Of a DNA stretch of 64,000 nt, positions 9,195 to 20,700 are shown piece by piece. A program made the translations under genes and the position numbers. The notes below the pieces were generated by a model, which was not told where the DNA came from, searched no databases, and saw only the letters and a program-made list of their open reading frames with translations. Position 1 is the first letter of the stretch. Every line of letters starts with the position of its first letter. This DNA is from Micavibrio sp. UBA6145 (GTDB lineage Bacteria; Pseudomonadota; Alphaproteobacteria; Micavibrionales; UBA1664): the NCBI GenBank assembly GCA_002423205.1, contig DIUZ01000002.1:434001-498000 (forward strand). The letters are read 5' to 3'.

Positions 9195-9749
9195 ATGAGC
9201 AAGGCCTTCACCAGCGAAGAAACCCAAGTTGAAACCGAAGACGACGATTACGAGGAAGAGGTACTTCCTGCTGGCGTCAAAAACTGCATGACCCCAACGG
9301 GTCATGCAGCGCTTTCGGCGGAGTTGCGTTTCCTGCTCAAGGACGAACGCCCGCGTATCACCGAAATCGTTTCATGGGCGGCGGGCAACGGTGACCGGTC
9401 GGAAAACGGCGATTACCTTTATAACAAAAAACGCCTGCGCGAGATTGACCGCCGCATCCGCTATCTGACCAAGCGCCTTGACCAGCCGGAAATCGTCGAT
9501 CCCAAAAAACAACAGGGGCTGGAACAGGTCTTCTTCGGCGCGACCGTCACATACATCCGCGAAGACGGCACGGAAATGACGGTGCAACTGGTCGGTATCG
9601 ACGAAGCCGACATGGCAAAGGGCAAGATCAACTGGCAATCCCCCGTGGGCCGCGCCCTCATGCGTGGGCGTGTAGGCGATGAAGTCGAAGTCAAAACCAA
9701 TGGCGAGATGCTGGAGATTACTGATATCGATTATATCTTACCGGGATAG
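9195..9749 (+). CDS. greB: Transcript cleavage factor GreB
   Basis: A 184-residue GreA/GreB-family factor that enters the RNA polymerase secondary channel and stimulates cleavage of backtracked RNA. It has the coiled-coil part with GNGDRSENGDYLYNKKRLRE, which carries the paired acidic tip residues, followed by the FKBP-like C-terminal domain ending DIDYILPG. An acidic N-terminal tail (ETEDDDYEEE) precedes the coil. The RSENGDYLY plus YNKKRLREIDRR pattern favours GreB over GreA. Confidence 0.92.
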   Translation: MSKAFTSEETQVETEDDDYEEEVLPAGVKNCMTPTGHAALSAELRFLLKDERPRITEIVSWAAGNGDRSENGDYLYNKKRLREIDRRIRYLTKRLDQPEIVDPKKQQGLEQVFFGATVTYIREDGTEMTVQLVGIDEADMAKGKINWQSPVGRALMRGRVGDEVEVKTNGEMLEITDIDYILPG

Positions 9750-9760
9750 AAAAATTGCAT

Positions 9761-9861
9761 ATGAAACACCTGATGCTTTCCGGCGTGCTGCTGCTCGCCG
9801 GCTGTCTGATAAAAAAGACTGCGTGGTTGTAAAGCCTGGTGAGGGATACTGCCGCGATTAA
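9761..9861 (+). pseudogene. Small lipoprotein gene with apparent frameshift
   Basis: ATG at 9761 opens a lipoprotein signal, MKHLMLSGVLLLAGC, with a good lipobox, but this frame ends after 23 residues at 9832. Changing frame by one base right after the lipobox cysteine gives a sensible hydrophilic tail (LSDKKDCVVVKPGEGYCRD) ending TAA at 9861. The shift point lies next to a run of six or more A residues. It is either a real frameshift, a sequencing error, or a genuine 23-residue peptide. It is followed by a terminator. Confidence 0.5.
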
Positions 9862-9880
9862 CGTGCGCGTACCAAGCATG

Positions 9881-9909
9881 AAAAAGGCCGCCTGTTAAGG
9901 CGGTCTTTG
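9881..9909. terminator. Rho-independent terminator
   Basis: A-run, stem GGCCGCC/GGCGGTC and T-rich tail between greB/lipoprotein and the convergent membrane protein gene; usable in both directions. Confidence 0.75.
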
Positions 9910-9925
9910 ATTAACGGATTAAAGC

Positions 9926-10507
9926 TTAGCGTTTGAACGAGAAATACCCGCTCAAATCTGTTTCGTTATCGCGGTGATCGCCGCCCTTGGTCGCGGCAAA
10001 CCATGCCACGATGCCGGACACCAGCGAGATTGCAGCCGCCGAGAATGCGGTGATCACGGCAATCGCTTTCTGGTTGGCGACAAGTTCAGCCGATTCAACG
10101 GCACGGCGTGCCGGTTCAACCGCTTCGGGTGCCAGTGCTGCAAGCGCAGCCGCAATGGAGCCGGCCACGAACACGGCCAGCGTTGCGGTTGCCCAGACCA
10201 TCAGGCCGTGTGCGCCATCGCGCACTTCGCTTTCATGGGTGGATGCGTTTTCCAGCGGCTGGCGCAGACGTCCGGCGATATAACCGCCGAGGCCTGATGC
10301 CATCACCTGGATCCACAGGACCCAGAAGCCGATGGCGAAAACCTTCTGCGGGGTGACAAGCACGTCGCTGCCGACAATGCCAGTAACCGACAGGCCGATG
10401 GCGCTGCCGAACTGAACCATGACGATGGAAAACGCGCATGCCAGGACGGCGCCGGCCAAAATGGCGCCCCAGCTGACATAGGATGTGGTGGGGTTATAAG
10501 TTGCCAT
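9926..10507 (-). CDS. Four-helix integral membrane protein, unknown function
   Basis: A 193-residue inner-membrane protein with about four hydrophobic segments: SWGAILAGAVLACAFSIVMV near the start, one around residues 57-80, one around 105-125, and one around 148-170. The opening Y-V-SWGAI-AGA pattern is common in a widespread alphaproteobacterial membrane family often found with a tiny partner gene, and such a tiny gene lies just upstream here (10517-10591). No enzymatic motif is visible. The two are probably co-transcribed. Confidence 0.75.
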   Translation of the reverse strand: MATYNPTTSYVSWGAILAGAVLACAFSIVMVQFGSAIGLSVTGIVGSDVLVTPQKVFAIGFWVLWIQVMASGLGGYIAGRLRQPLENASTHESEVRDGAHGLMVWATATLAVFVAGSIAAALAALAPEAVEPARRAVESAELVANQKAIAVITAFSAAAISLVSGIVAWFAATKGGDHRDNETDLSGYFSFKR

Positions 10508-10516
10508 GATGCCCTC

Positions 10517-10591
10517 TTAGTGCAGGCCAAGGAAAGACAGGATGGCCATCACAACAACGACCAGACCGACCAGATAAATAACAGCGTTCAC
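10517..10591 (-). CDS. 24-residue single-pass membrane peptide
   Basis: A GTG start at 10591 is preceded by AAGGAG at seven bases' spacing on the minus strand. The product MNAVIYLVGLVVVVMAILSFLGLH is almost entirely one hydrophobic helix with a short polar end. The gene ends nine bases before the start of the four-helix membrane protein and is on the same strand. Short VGLVVVV...LSFLGL peptides are recurrent in alphaproteobacteria in this setting, in my recollection. The ribosome-binding site and context make it more than a chance frame. Confidence 0.6.
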   Translation of the reverse strand: MNAVIYLVGLVVVVMAILSFLGLH

Positions 10592-10805
10592 GGATAATCT
10601 CCTTCAGGAATGATTGGTTCACTAGTGGAGATACAAACACGCGAAGTGGGGATTTGTTCCGCCTTTTCAGATTAAGCCGTAGCCTCGAAATATGCGTAAC
10701 AACCATGGTGCGATGGAACTAAATGGGCGCAACCGTTTTTACACCTTGACCATGCCCATTCGCCTTGCAAGGGTATTGGTGAATACAAAGGGGGAAAGTA
10801 TTCAC

Positions 10806-11567
10806 GTGACTCTCACCATCAATCAGCTTCGCATCGCCGCGATTGTCACGTCGCTTCTCTATGTTCCGGCTTTTATGTTTGGACTAGCTACCATGTGGGC
10901 GATCGCATTCTCTTTTACTGTGGCGTTTCTTTTTCGCTACCACTTGAAGAGCATCAACCACGAAATCAGTAATTGGCCTGAAGGCGAACAAAATTATCCG
11001 TTTAAGCGCAAATATTTCTATGCATCATTGGAATGCGTTTTCTCAGTACTAGTCGCCTATATAATCTACTTATTCTTTTTTTCTCAATTTCCTGATTTAT
11101 GGGCAAAGCATCTTGCTGGCCTTGATGTGCATGTAATGCGTGCCTCTGAATTAAAATGGTTTATTCCTTCGGATTTGTTGCCTGTTTTTCTGGAGCAGAA
11201 GTCTTTTTTTACATCATTTACTTTGCTCTCGATGTATTTGCATTATTTCGTATTGCTTTTTTTGTGCTTGAAGCCTGTTGGTTTTGCGTTGGAGAAGGTG
11301 TTGGTGCCTTTTGATAAAGTGTGCAAGCGATGGGGAGTTCGCAACATCCCTACAGTAGCAGAAGCTCCTTTGCTTTATCATATGTTTATCGTCTTCTGCT
11401 GTCTTTTTTTGCCGCAACATATAGTCAAAAAAAGCCATACAGGTAATGCCGATCAAGGTTTTTTTATCGTTCTTGTTCTTATTCCTTACGTTGCATTGCT
11501 CTTCACCGCCTTGTGGCGGTTTCGTTTTTTTGAGCCGAACGCGTTTAAAAGCAGAGGTATGTCATGA
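10806..11567 (+). CDS. Polytopic membrane protein, unknown function
   Basis: A 253-residue membrane protein if the GTG at 10806 is used; GGGGGAAAG lies about eight bases upstream, while the frame could be extended 38 codons further with no good site. I see about five hydrophobic segments, the strongest at residues about 10-50, 80-100, 135-165, 190-210 and 220-240. Its DNA is visibly more T-rich than the flanking core genes, which suggests horizontal origin. It is translationally coupled (ATGA overlap) to the short gene at 11564. No domain is recognised. Confidence 0.65.
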   Translation: MTLTINQLRIAAIVTSLLYVPAFMFGLATMWAIAFSFTVAFLFRYHLKSINHEISNWPEGEQNYPFKRKYFYASLECVFSVLVAYIIYLFFFSQFPDLWAKHLAGLDVHVMRASELKWFIPSDLLPVFLEQKSFFTSFTLLSMYLHYFVLLFLCLKPVGFALEKVLVPFDKVCKRWGVRNIPTVAEAPLLYHMFIVFCCLFLPQHIVKKSHTGNADQGFFIVLVLIPYVALLFTALWRFRFFEPNAFKSRGMS

Positions 11568-11722
11568 CTGAAAGTACAACCGCACCCGCAGTCTCTGAAG
11601 GGATTGCTGTATATGATGCATTGGTAAACGGCTTTCATGAGAGCGTGTTTGCTGCTTATGAACCAATGGGGTCAGTGAACCAATGGGGTCAGAGTAAATT
11701 GATAAGAAGAAAAAATGAGTAG
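11564..11722 (+). CDS. Short coupled gene, probably truncated by transposase insertion
   Basis: ATG at 11564 overlaps the TGA of the upstream membrane protein gene (ATGA). It encodes 52 residues: an acidic first 32 (MTESTTAPAVSEGIAVYDAL onward) that look natural, then a tail read out of the tandem repeat and the leader of the transposase gene. The overlap indicates a true gene start; the tail indicates loss of its original 3' end. The original product cannot be identified. Confidence 0.5.
   Translation: MTESTTAPAVSEGIAVYDALVNGFHESVFAAYEPMGSVNQWGQSKLIRRKNE
11659..11692. repeat. Perfect 17-bp tandem duplication upstream of the transposase
   Basis: TGAACCAATGGGGTCAG occurs twice head to tail, followed by AGTAAATT. 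The GGGGTCAGAGTAAATT element directly upstream of the transposase start is the kind of conserved leader seen before REP-type tyrosine transposases, so the duplication marks the element's left side. Confidence 0.8.
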
Positions 11723-12410
11723 GCGTGAGCAAGTGATACTGGGTGATGTTCCGCATCACGTTATTCAACGTGGCAACAATCGCACAGCAATTTTCTTCGA
11801 GGATGATGACTATAGGCAATACAAATCATATCTTCTGGAGGCATCAGAGCGATATAAGTGTTTGATTCATGCGTATTGCCTCATGACAAATCATGTGCAT
11901 CTGTTGATCTCGCCTGAAGTAAAAAATGGTGTTTCCAGGATGATGCAGACACTGGGGCGTAATTTCGTGCGCTACATCAATAAAAAATACAAGCGCACGG
12001 GTACGCTTTGGGAAGGGCGGTTTCGGGCGTCTCCGATTGATGCGGAGGAATATCTATTTTCCTGTATGCGGTATATTGAGAATAACCCTGTACGGGCACG
12101 AATGGTTAGAAAGGTGCAGGATTATGCGTGGTCCAGTTATCATGCAAACGCCTTGGGCGCCCAAGATCTACTGGTGGCACCGCACGCGCTTTACACCTCG
12201 CTCGGAAGGGATCGGCACAAAGCGTATGGTGAGCTGTTCAAGCTCAAAGGTAACGTAGAACTGGAAGATATCCGCAAGGCGCTGCACGGCAACTGGGCGT
12301 TGGGCAGTAAAAAATTCGTCAAATCCGTAGAAAGAAAATCCGGTATTCACGCTGCGCCGTTGCCACGTGGCGGTGACCGAAGAAGCAAAAAATTTAAGAA
12401 CGCGAACTAG
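11715..12410 (+). CDS. REP-associated tyrosine transposase (RAYT, Y1/IS200-like)
   Basis: A 231-residue single-domain HUH transposase of the RAYT group. HUH appears in YCLMTNHVHLLI, preceded by the N-terminal PHHVIQRGNNR strand, and the family signature GTLWEGRFRAS and YIENNPVRA follow. The catalytic tyrosine is probably in the ENNPVRA-adjacent helix. RAYTs act on REP palindromes and are usually single-copy, domesticated genes. It overlaps the end of the short gene at 11564, suggesting it landed in an existing operon. Its C-terminus is Lys/Arg-rich, as usual. Confidence 0.88.
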   Translation: MSRREQVILGDVPHHVIQRGNNRTAIFFEDDDYRQYKSYLLEASERYKCLIHAYCLMTNHVHLLISPEVKNGVSRMMQTLGRNFVRYINKKYKRTGTLWEGRFRASPIDAEEYLFSCMRYIENNPVRARMVRKVQDYAWSSYHANALGAQDLLVAPHALYTSLGRDRHKAYGELFKLKGNVELEDIRKALHGNWALGSKKFVKSVERKSGIHAAPLPRGGDRRSKKFKNAN

Positions 12411-12477
12411 GGCCAGCGTGGCCGATATGATCAGCAATGGTCATCTGGTGGTGACGGACTGATTTTATTCACATTAA

Positions 12478-14760
<2,283 letters not shown>

Positions 14761-14771
14761 ATAGCATAAAG

Positions 14772-14808
14772 GCAAAGAACACCTGAAAGGGGTTCTTTGC
14801 TTGCTTTT
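14772..14808 (+). terminator. Rho-independent terminator of katG
   Basis: Stem GCAAAGAACACC/GGGGTTCTTTGC with loop TGAAA, followed by TTGCTTTT. Confidence 0.85.
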
Positions 14809-14976
14809 CCGGTCTGCTCTAAGAAGGTCATAGGCTGTCTTCAAGATGGGCGCCATTGGCCTATCCTGTTGTTTCTAAACAATAAAAACTTGCGACCAAA
14901 GACATGTAAGTTTTTCGCGGAAGCCAGGAAGTGCCGCCATTTTTGCTACACGAATTCAGCTCGCGCAAATCGCCTG

Positions 14977-15024
14977 GATAGGTTCTTTTTGAGCAATTAA
15001 ATTTGCACATCAAAAGGACCTATC
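14977..15024. repeat. Long hairpin in the 590-bp leader upstream of the nuclease cluster
   Basis: The stretch from the katG terminator to 15398 has no convincing gene; the open frame at 14797-15000 begins inside the terminator and is rejected. It is AT-rich and contains this inverted repeat: left arm from 14977 (GATAGGTTCTTTTTGA), right arm 15010-15024 (TCAAAAGGACCTATC), with an inner GCAA/TTGC stem. The arms pair over about 15 bases with one mismatch and one bulge. It could be an RNA structure, a regulator site or the remnant of a small mobile repeat. No second copy was noticed in the window. Confidence 0.6.
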
Positions 15025-15398
15025 AATAGTAATGTTATTAATAAACGCTTCAAAACAAGCAACAGAGCGGCTTTGGCATACGTGACAGTCCTGTAACCCG
15101 CCCGGCACGTAGATTATCAAAATAGCCATCACGTGAAAGCCAAGCGGACAGCGGGCTGCAAGGTGTTTGAAATTTTATTGCGATTTTTTGTGCAATGCGA
15201 AATTAATGCAAACGTAAATTAGGTTTCGTCTGCCAAATCAAAATCTCTGACCTGTTTGTTCAAGAAAAATTATTTCATTGAATGTGCAAGGGTGTTTCTT
15301 CTACGAACAGATAACGGGAAAAAACGGGGCAAGCATGTATTCAATGCGATACAACATCGGGGCTAAGTTACCCCGCCGCAAAAAGAAGGGCGGCTGAC

Positions 15399-17768
15399 AT
15401 GCTTGTATCGGCGTTTAATCAATCGCTGATACTTCCAGACAGACCATTTCGTATTTTAGATTCTTATACACGCAATACTCTTTTTACCGACCGTAGTCTC
15501 TGGCTCGACCCCACAAAATCTATTCCTCCGGGTCCGCCGCCTTTTGACAGCTTTCATTACTGGTACTATCAAAACCGGGCTACTGCCGAGCCACCGGTAG
15601 AAACAGCACGACAGCAAACCATTTTCGATCACGGTTGCATGGAAATTGCCCAAGGGCAAAAACCTATGCTTTACCGGCCTTTTTCCATTACGGGTGGCGT
15701 GGCATCGCATAAGCTGGCTATCGATGTAAATCACCGCCAAATCTTCGATCTGGCCGGAAAAACGGCATCGCTGCGCACCACGCGCGATATGCATCTTTCT
15801 CAGGCCGGGCGCGAGCGCTTGTATCAGGATGTCATCAGCCAGAACAAGCGCGATGCCGAATATCTCAATAAACTGCTATCTCATAACTTCGCGGATTTCG
15901 CGCTCGTCGATCCTTTCGATAAGGAAGGCGCGGTGCGCATCAATCGCATGGACTCCGATGCCAGCTTTGGCCGCGCCCCGCTGGAGGAAGACTTCATGGG
16001 CGGGTGGTATCGCCTGGTCGACCACAGTCAGGGCATGGTCTGGACACCGAATGTCGCCTTTTCCCGAAACGGAAACTGGGAAGAAATGCGCGGGATTTTC
16101 TGTGCAATAGGATCCCTGAATGGAATCCTGCGCAAGTCCGGCAGCTATAAGGTCTATCGTACCGATCGCAGTTACGCGCCTTTTGCCGAACGCCTTCAAT
16201 ACAATCTCGACTATTTGCTATACGCGGCGGAGAATGATTTCCATGCGGCCGAAGCCGCAACATGCGCCGCATGGAAACTGGAAATTGCCCGGCGCCTGTG
16301 CGACGAAGAATACAATACCGCCAGTTATCATCCCCTGGTGATCGGCAATGTCGATCCATTGCTGCTGGCGGAATTTCGTTCTGGTGAAAACTGGGCAAAG
16401 GCTTGTCGCGAACGCACCGGTGAACTGCGTGCGGCGTTGGAGCCGCTTTTACTGGGCCATTTTGCGACACATATTCGTGAAGAACATCTGCGCCCCTTGG
16501 ACAAGCGTTATCTTCATGCGCGTGATAGGGGTGGGCGATCCTTTTCAGGATGGAGTAAAGAGCCCCCCGTGGTCGGACAGGCGCGTGCACGCCTGTCCGA
16601 TCCGGCGATTTACTGCACAGCCGATCCTTCGGATCCGGCACTTGTGGTTGTATCAGGACCAAAAGAGACCGTGCGCACTCTGCCGCAGGTATTTGACGCT
16701 GTAGCCGCTCAAAGGCAGCTGGCACATCAGGAAAACGTCTTTGATGGTAAAAAATACAGTGCCGAGATATTCGAAGATGATATTTTTTCTCGCCTCAATA
16801 AACGCGAACGTATCGTGGCTCAGCGAGCCATAGGCGCTATGCTGGCGGTTATTCCGCCTGTTTTAACCCCTGCGCACACCCTTGTACTGGCAGATATTGA
16901 GAAAGGCACGCACGGGATCCAGGTGGCTACGCAGGAGGGGATATTTGATCTCAACCAGCTGCGCGAGACGATCGGTGATGCTGCAGTTTTCACCCGCCGT
17001 GTCGAGCAGCCCAATCTGCTGGCTACCGCTAAGCTTGTGCGCACGGCTACCAGAAAGACCAGTGGCCCCGTGATCTCTACGATCGATATGATCGGCATTC
17101 AGAAGGCATTCTCGTGGCTGGGGCGTCTGACCGCCGTGCCCGGATATGGTGAGACCAGCCCGGATTTCCGAATGGCTCTTCGTCTCAAAATCATGGACCT
17201 GATGGCCGATACGGTAGTGCTGGAAAAAGACTGGGCCGGTTCCGATGATCACGCCCAGCACGTCGTGCGGGCAACGCTGATCCAGATGGGGCTGGTCGAA
17301 CGTGGGCATTTACAACGCAACAACATCATCCTGAAAAGGCACGATCTTGAACCGATGAGTTTTTCCGGTCGCTTCGTCCCCTTGTTAGAGCATCTTGAAA
17401 AATGCATTTTCAGTGGCGTCAAGGCACGGCATCACACTCTGGCCGCCCTGCGTCTGATTGAATGCTATGAAATGCTCATTGATCCATCGGTAAGGCCGGG
17501 TCTGGTCGACGTCAACGCGATGCCGCAAAGCCTACTTTCAGATTTTCGCAGGCATGAGTCCCGGCAGGAACTTGAAGTGCACATCCGCGTCGCGCGGGAC
17601 ATGATTTACAAAAATTGCATCGATTGGCTGGAAGAACAGGATCTGACGGGTCTGAATGAAGATGTGCGTGAAGCTTGGAATAAGACGCGCCGCGACAAGA
17701 AAATAATTTTTACGCCGTCACCGTCAAACGGCGCGTTGAAAACAACCATGGGCGTACGTCCTGGATAA
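15399..17768 (+). CDS. Unknown 789-residue protein, first gene of nuclease cluster
   Basis: An intact 789-residue cytoplasmic protein with no signal peptide, no obvious transmembrane segment and no domain I recognise. It is well mixed in composition with many aromatic and charged residues (for example FHYWYYQNRA near residue 50 and EEDFMGGWYRLVDHSQGMVW near 190), so it is probably globular. A helical C-terminal third holds SPSFRM-like and EHLEKC segments. It starts after a GGGCGGCTGAC leader and ends 27 bases before the RNase J-like gene on the same strand, so the two are probably co-transcribed. Whether it is enzyme, scaffold or specificity subunit is unknown. Base composition is lower in GC than the flanking core genes. 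Confidence 0.85.
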   Translation: MLVSAFNQSLILPDRPFRILDSYTRNTLFTDRSLWLDPTKSIPPGPPPFDSFHYWYYQNRATAEPPVETARQQTIFDHGCMEIAQGQKPMLYRPFSITGGVASHKLAIDVNHRQIFDLAGKTASLRTTRDMHLSQAGRERLYQDVISQNKRDAEYLNKLLSHNFADFALVDPFDKEGAVRINRMDSDASFGRAPLEEDFMGGWYRLVDHSQGMVWTPNVAFSRNGNWEEMRGIFCAIGSLNGILRKSGSYKVYRTDRSYAPFAERLQYNLDYLLYAAENDFHAAEAATCAAWKLEIARRLCDEEYNTASYHPLVIGNVDPLLLAEFRSGENWAKACRERTGELRAALEPLLLGHFATHIREEHLRPLDKRYLHARDRGGRSFSGWSKEPPVVGQARARLSDPAIYCTADPSDPALVVVSGPKETVRTLPQVFDAVAAQRQLAHQENVFDGKKYSAEIFEDDIFSRLNKRERIVAQRAIGAMLAVIPPVLTPAHTLVLADIEKGTHGIQVATQEGIFDLNQLRETIGDAAVFTRRVEQPNLLATAKLVRTATRKTSGPVISTIDMIGIQKAFSWLGRLTAVPGYGETSPDFRMALRLKIMDLMADTVVLEKDWAGSDDHAQHVVRATLIQMGLVERGHLQRNNIILKRHDLEPMSFSGRFVPLLEHLEKCIFSGVKARHHTLAALRLIECYEMLIDPSVRPGLVDVNAMPQSLLSDFRRHESRQELEVHIRVARDMIYKNCIDWLEEQDLTGLNEDVREAWNKTRRDKKIIFTPSPSNGALKTTMGVRPG

Positions 17769-17795
17769 AAAAAATTAAAAACAGGGAACAGGTAC

Positions 17796-20700
17796 ATGTT
17801 AAGCGAATTCGCAGATACGTATGACCGAAAACTGGAACATACGGATGTAGGTTTACCGGCTCATATCCCAGAACAGATTTACGCACAGGCGCGCATCGAC
17901 CCGGTTACCCTGGGGTGCAATGCTGTAAAGAGTGCTGTTGTACTGAATAAATCCGGCACGCTCCATCGCGCATCCATGTCGTACTGGTACCGGCTACCCA
18001 ACAACCTTGCCGCCGAGATCAACCTGTTTGACATAGAGACGATGCTTGATGGCATGCCTATGCGTATCGCCGTGGCCGGACGTCCGGTCAATATGGGTGA
18101 TGCGCGTGCGGTTGAGGCGGTGTTACAGGCTATCCGCCATATTCACGAGGATCTTAAAGAAAGCCGTTATCCAAATATCGCGCTGGCCTTCCATGAGAAC
18201 GAGCTGGACCGCCATATCGGTAAAACTATCAAGATCGTAGGTCAGAAAAATTCCGGCGAACCGGATTTTGCCTTTGCTCCTCTATTCAACTATCACGCGG
18301 GCAGCGAGAGCAGGGAGGACATGGCTGTTCCGACGGACCCCGATTTGTTCAAGGCGCTATTGGGTCTTGGTGCCAACCCTTTACGCCCGGATCTTAATAT
18401 CCTCGCGTCGCGTCTGCGGGTGGTGCCTGCTTACGAAGTCTTCTCGCAGACGGCATACGAAAACCGGCTGCAGGCCTCTGAAACACGGCATGGCGGCCTG
18501 CGCCTTCACATGGTCACGCACAAACGTGGCGAAAAATCCGAAGATACCACTGATATTTATAAAAACCTTTTTCACATCGAAACCAGAGGTGGTGCCCGCC
18601 CCGCGCTTCAGCAAGTCTCGCTTATGGGGCAGCACCTGAAGGGCAAAGGGTATGCGGCACAGGCGCGGGCGCTGGGCGCGGCTTCAGGCATGGTTGCGGC
18701 TTTTGCACGCCATGCTGCGCCTGTGCCTCTCATGCATCTGGTCAACTATGATTTGCGCGCCATGATCGCCGACCCCCAGGTGGTGGCGCAGATGGAGGGT
18801 ATTGAAAAACCCTTCCTGCGTATTTCACTGGCGGGCAACCGCTACACAAAAATATATGGTCCTTACGGCAACGATCTGGGTAATTGTAAATTACTGATGC
18901 ATGCCGGCGTGCGTATCATGCATGATTTTGCACTGAAGCCCGCGCCCGATGGTGAAAAAAGCAGCGGCTCGATCCCGACTATTACAGACTGGCTTCCAGA
19001 TCTGGATGTGCTCTGTGTAACACACAGGCACATCGATCATGCCGGTGGAATTCCATACGAAGATTTTCGCGGCAAGACCATAATGGCAACCCCCCAGGTA
19101 ATCGACCATATCCGTGACACGATGCGCACTGTTCATGGCAGCAAGGCCAAAGACCGCATGCCAGACTTCCTGCCGCTTACCAAAAACGGTTATCACACCA
19201 TTTCCAAGGATGGCGGAAAATCCGGTATTACCATTCTTTATTCGCCTAATGCCACGCCACATTCGGCTTATTGCACGCCTTTCTATTACGCGGCTTTTGA
19301 TACGAAGCTGGACGGAAAAAAAATTATCAAGGGTATCTACGTCAATCTTGGCGATACACGCGATGAAGACGATGTTGCTGACTGGTGGTTTCGTACCGGA
19401 TGGCAAAAGCTGTTGCTGGAAGCTCACCCCGATCTTGATATATTTGACATACCGTCACAGCCGACTTTTGCAGAATGGGACTCCACATCCGTGCGCTATC
19501 ACGGCGCCACGCCCGGACGCGCAGAAGTGCTGGACAACATGAAAATGGCGGCGTCCTGGTTTGAGGGCTACGCCATTCTTAACGCGCATCTTGCCTCGAG
19601 TGATAACCAGTTCGACATCATGATCCAGTGTGCTGCCGACTCTGGGCGCGATTTCACGACATTTGGCAAGAATATGGAATCGACCCAGCGCATTCAGAAT
19701 ATTTTTGGTTATGAAGAACTGAACGAACCATGGCCGCAGGGGCATCAAAACCAGGCGCGCATGGATCAGGTACATTCAGCCAAATTACTGGGCCGCCTGG
19801 AAAGCCTGTTGAGATTTCATCCATCTGTTGAGGTCCTGGGCTATTTCAACGGTGATATGAATTTCGAATTCGAACAAGGCGCACGTCTAAGAGGCAAGGC
19901 ACGCAAAGCATTTAGAGAAAACCTGACATCTGGTGATCTTGATATGTTTGACCATTATCTGGCCTGGAAAAAGGCCGAGAAAAAAGAAGACAAGATTGAA
20001 GCAGATGTCCATCGGTTATACCTGATGCATAAGTGGCTGGCTGAGAACGGTCATGAAAACGAAGCCAAATATGCGTATGCCGATCTGACGCGTGCCCTGC
20101 ATGTACGCCTGATGCGCTATTCCAATAACTATTGGCGCTTTAAGCGGCGCGCTGAATACGCGCAGACCTACAAGATAGCCGATCTATATGAGCTTGGACC
20201 TTTGTCCATCACGCGCGCAACCCTCACATCTGCCAGCATGTTCTCGGGCAATCCCGAGCGTATGTATGTGGGCCTGACAGGTTCACAGGGTAATGAGGTT
20301 GAGATCGAGGCCCAGCTGCCGAAATTCCTGGAAAAGCGCTCTCTGCTCAATCTTGATCCCAGATATCGTCACACGGCCAGACCTCTGGACCCCAAACAGG
20401 CGGTCCTGATGCTGACGCAGCCTGCGATCGTGGGCAATGAGAAAGTGCGCCAACGTCTGGTTCATAAAGCCGCGCGTGAATACGGCATGATTGTCGTCAA
20501 TGCCACACATGATGGATTCGAAATTTATAATACGCATCGGCTTGCGCCCGAAGTGTTACAAAAAATTCGCACTGATCTGGGCGCGCGTCGCGCGGCGTAC
20601 CGCGAAGATATGGTTGATCACCGTATGATTGTTCCAGGTCCTCTGCCGCTTGGCTACCGGGGGCACGGGCGGCGCGAGGACATGGTACGCTGGATGCGGC

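Noticed and set aside
12412..12462. Possible C-terminal remnant (ASVADMISNGHLVVTD) of a gene cut by the RAYT
   Set aside because: Only 16 codons with no matching partner; it could be chance, so it is not listed as a feature.
14797..15000. 67-codon open frame after katG
   Set aside because: It begins inside the katG terminator, has no ribosome-binding site, and its end runs into the hairpin at 14977; composition is not protein-like.
14809..15398. Search for a second copy of the tRNA-Ser 3' end that would make 15-27.5 kb an integrated island
   Set aside because: No match to the tRNA 3' end was found by eye, so the nuclease cluster is not called a tRNA-bounded element.
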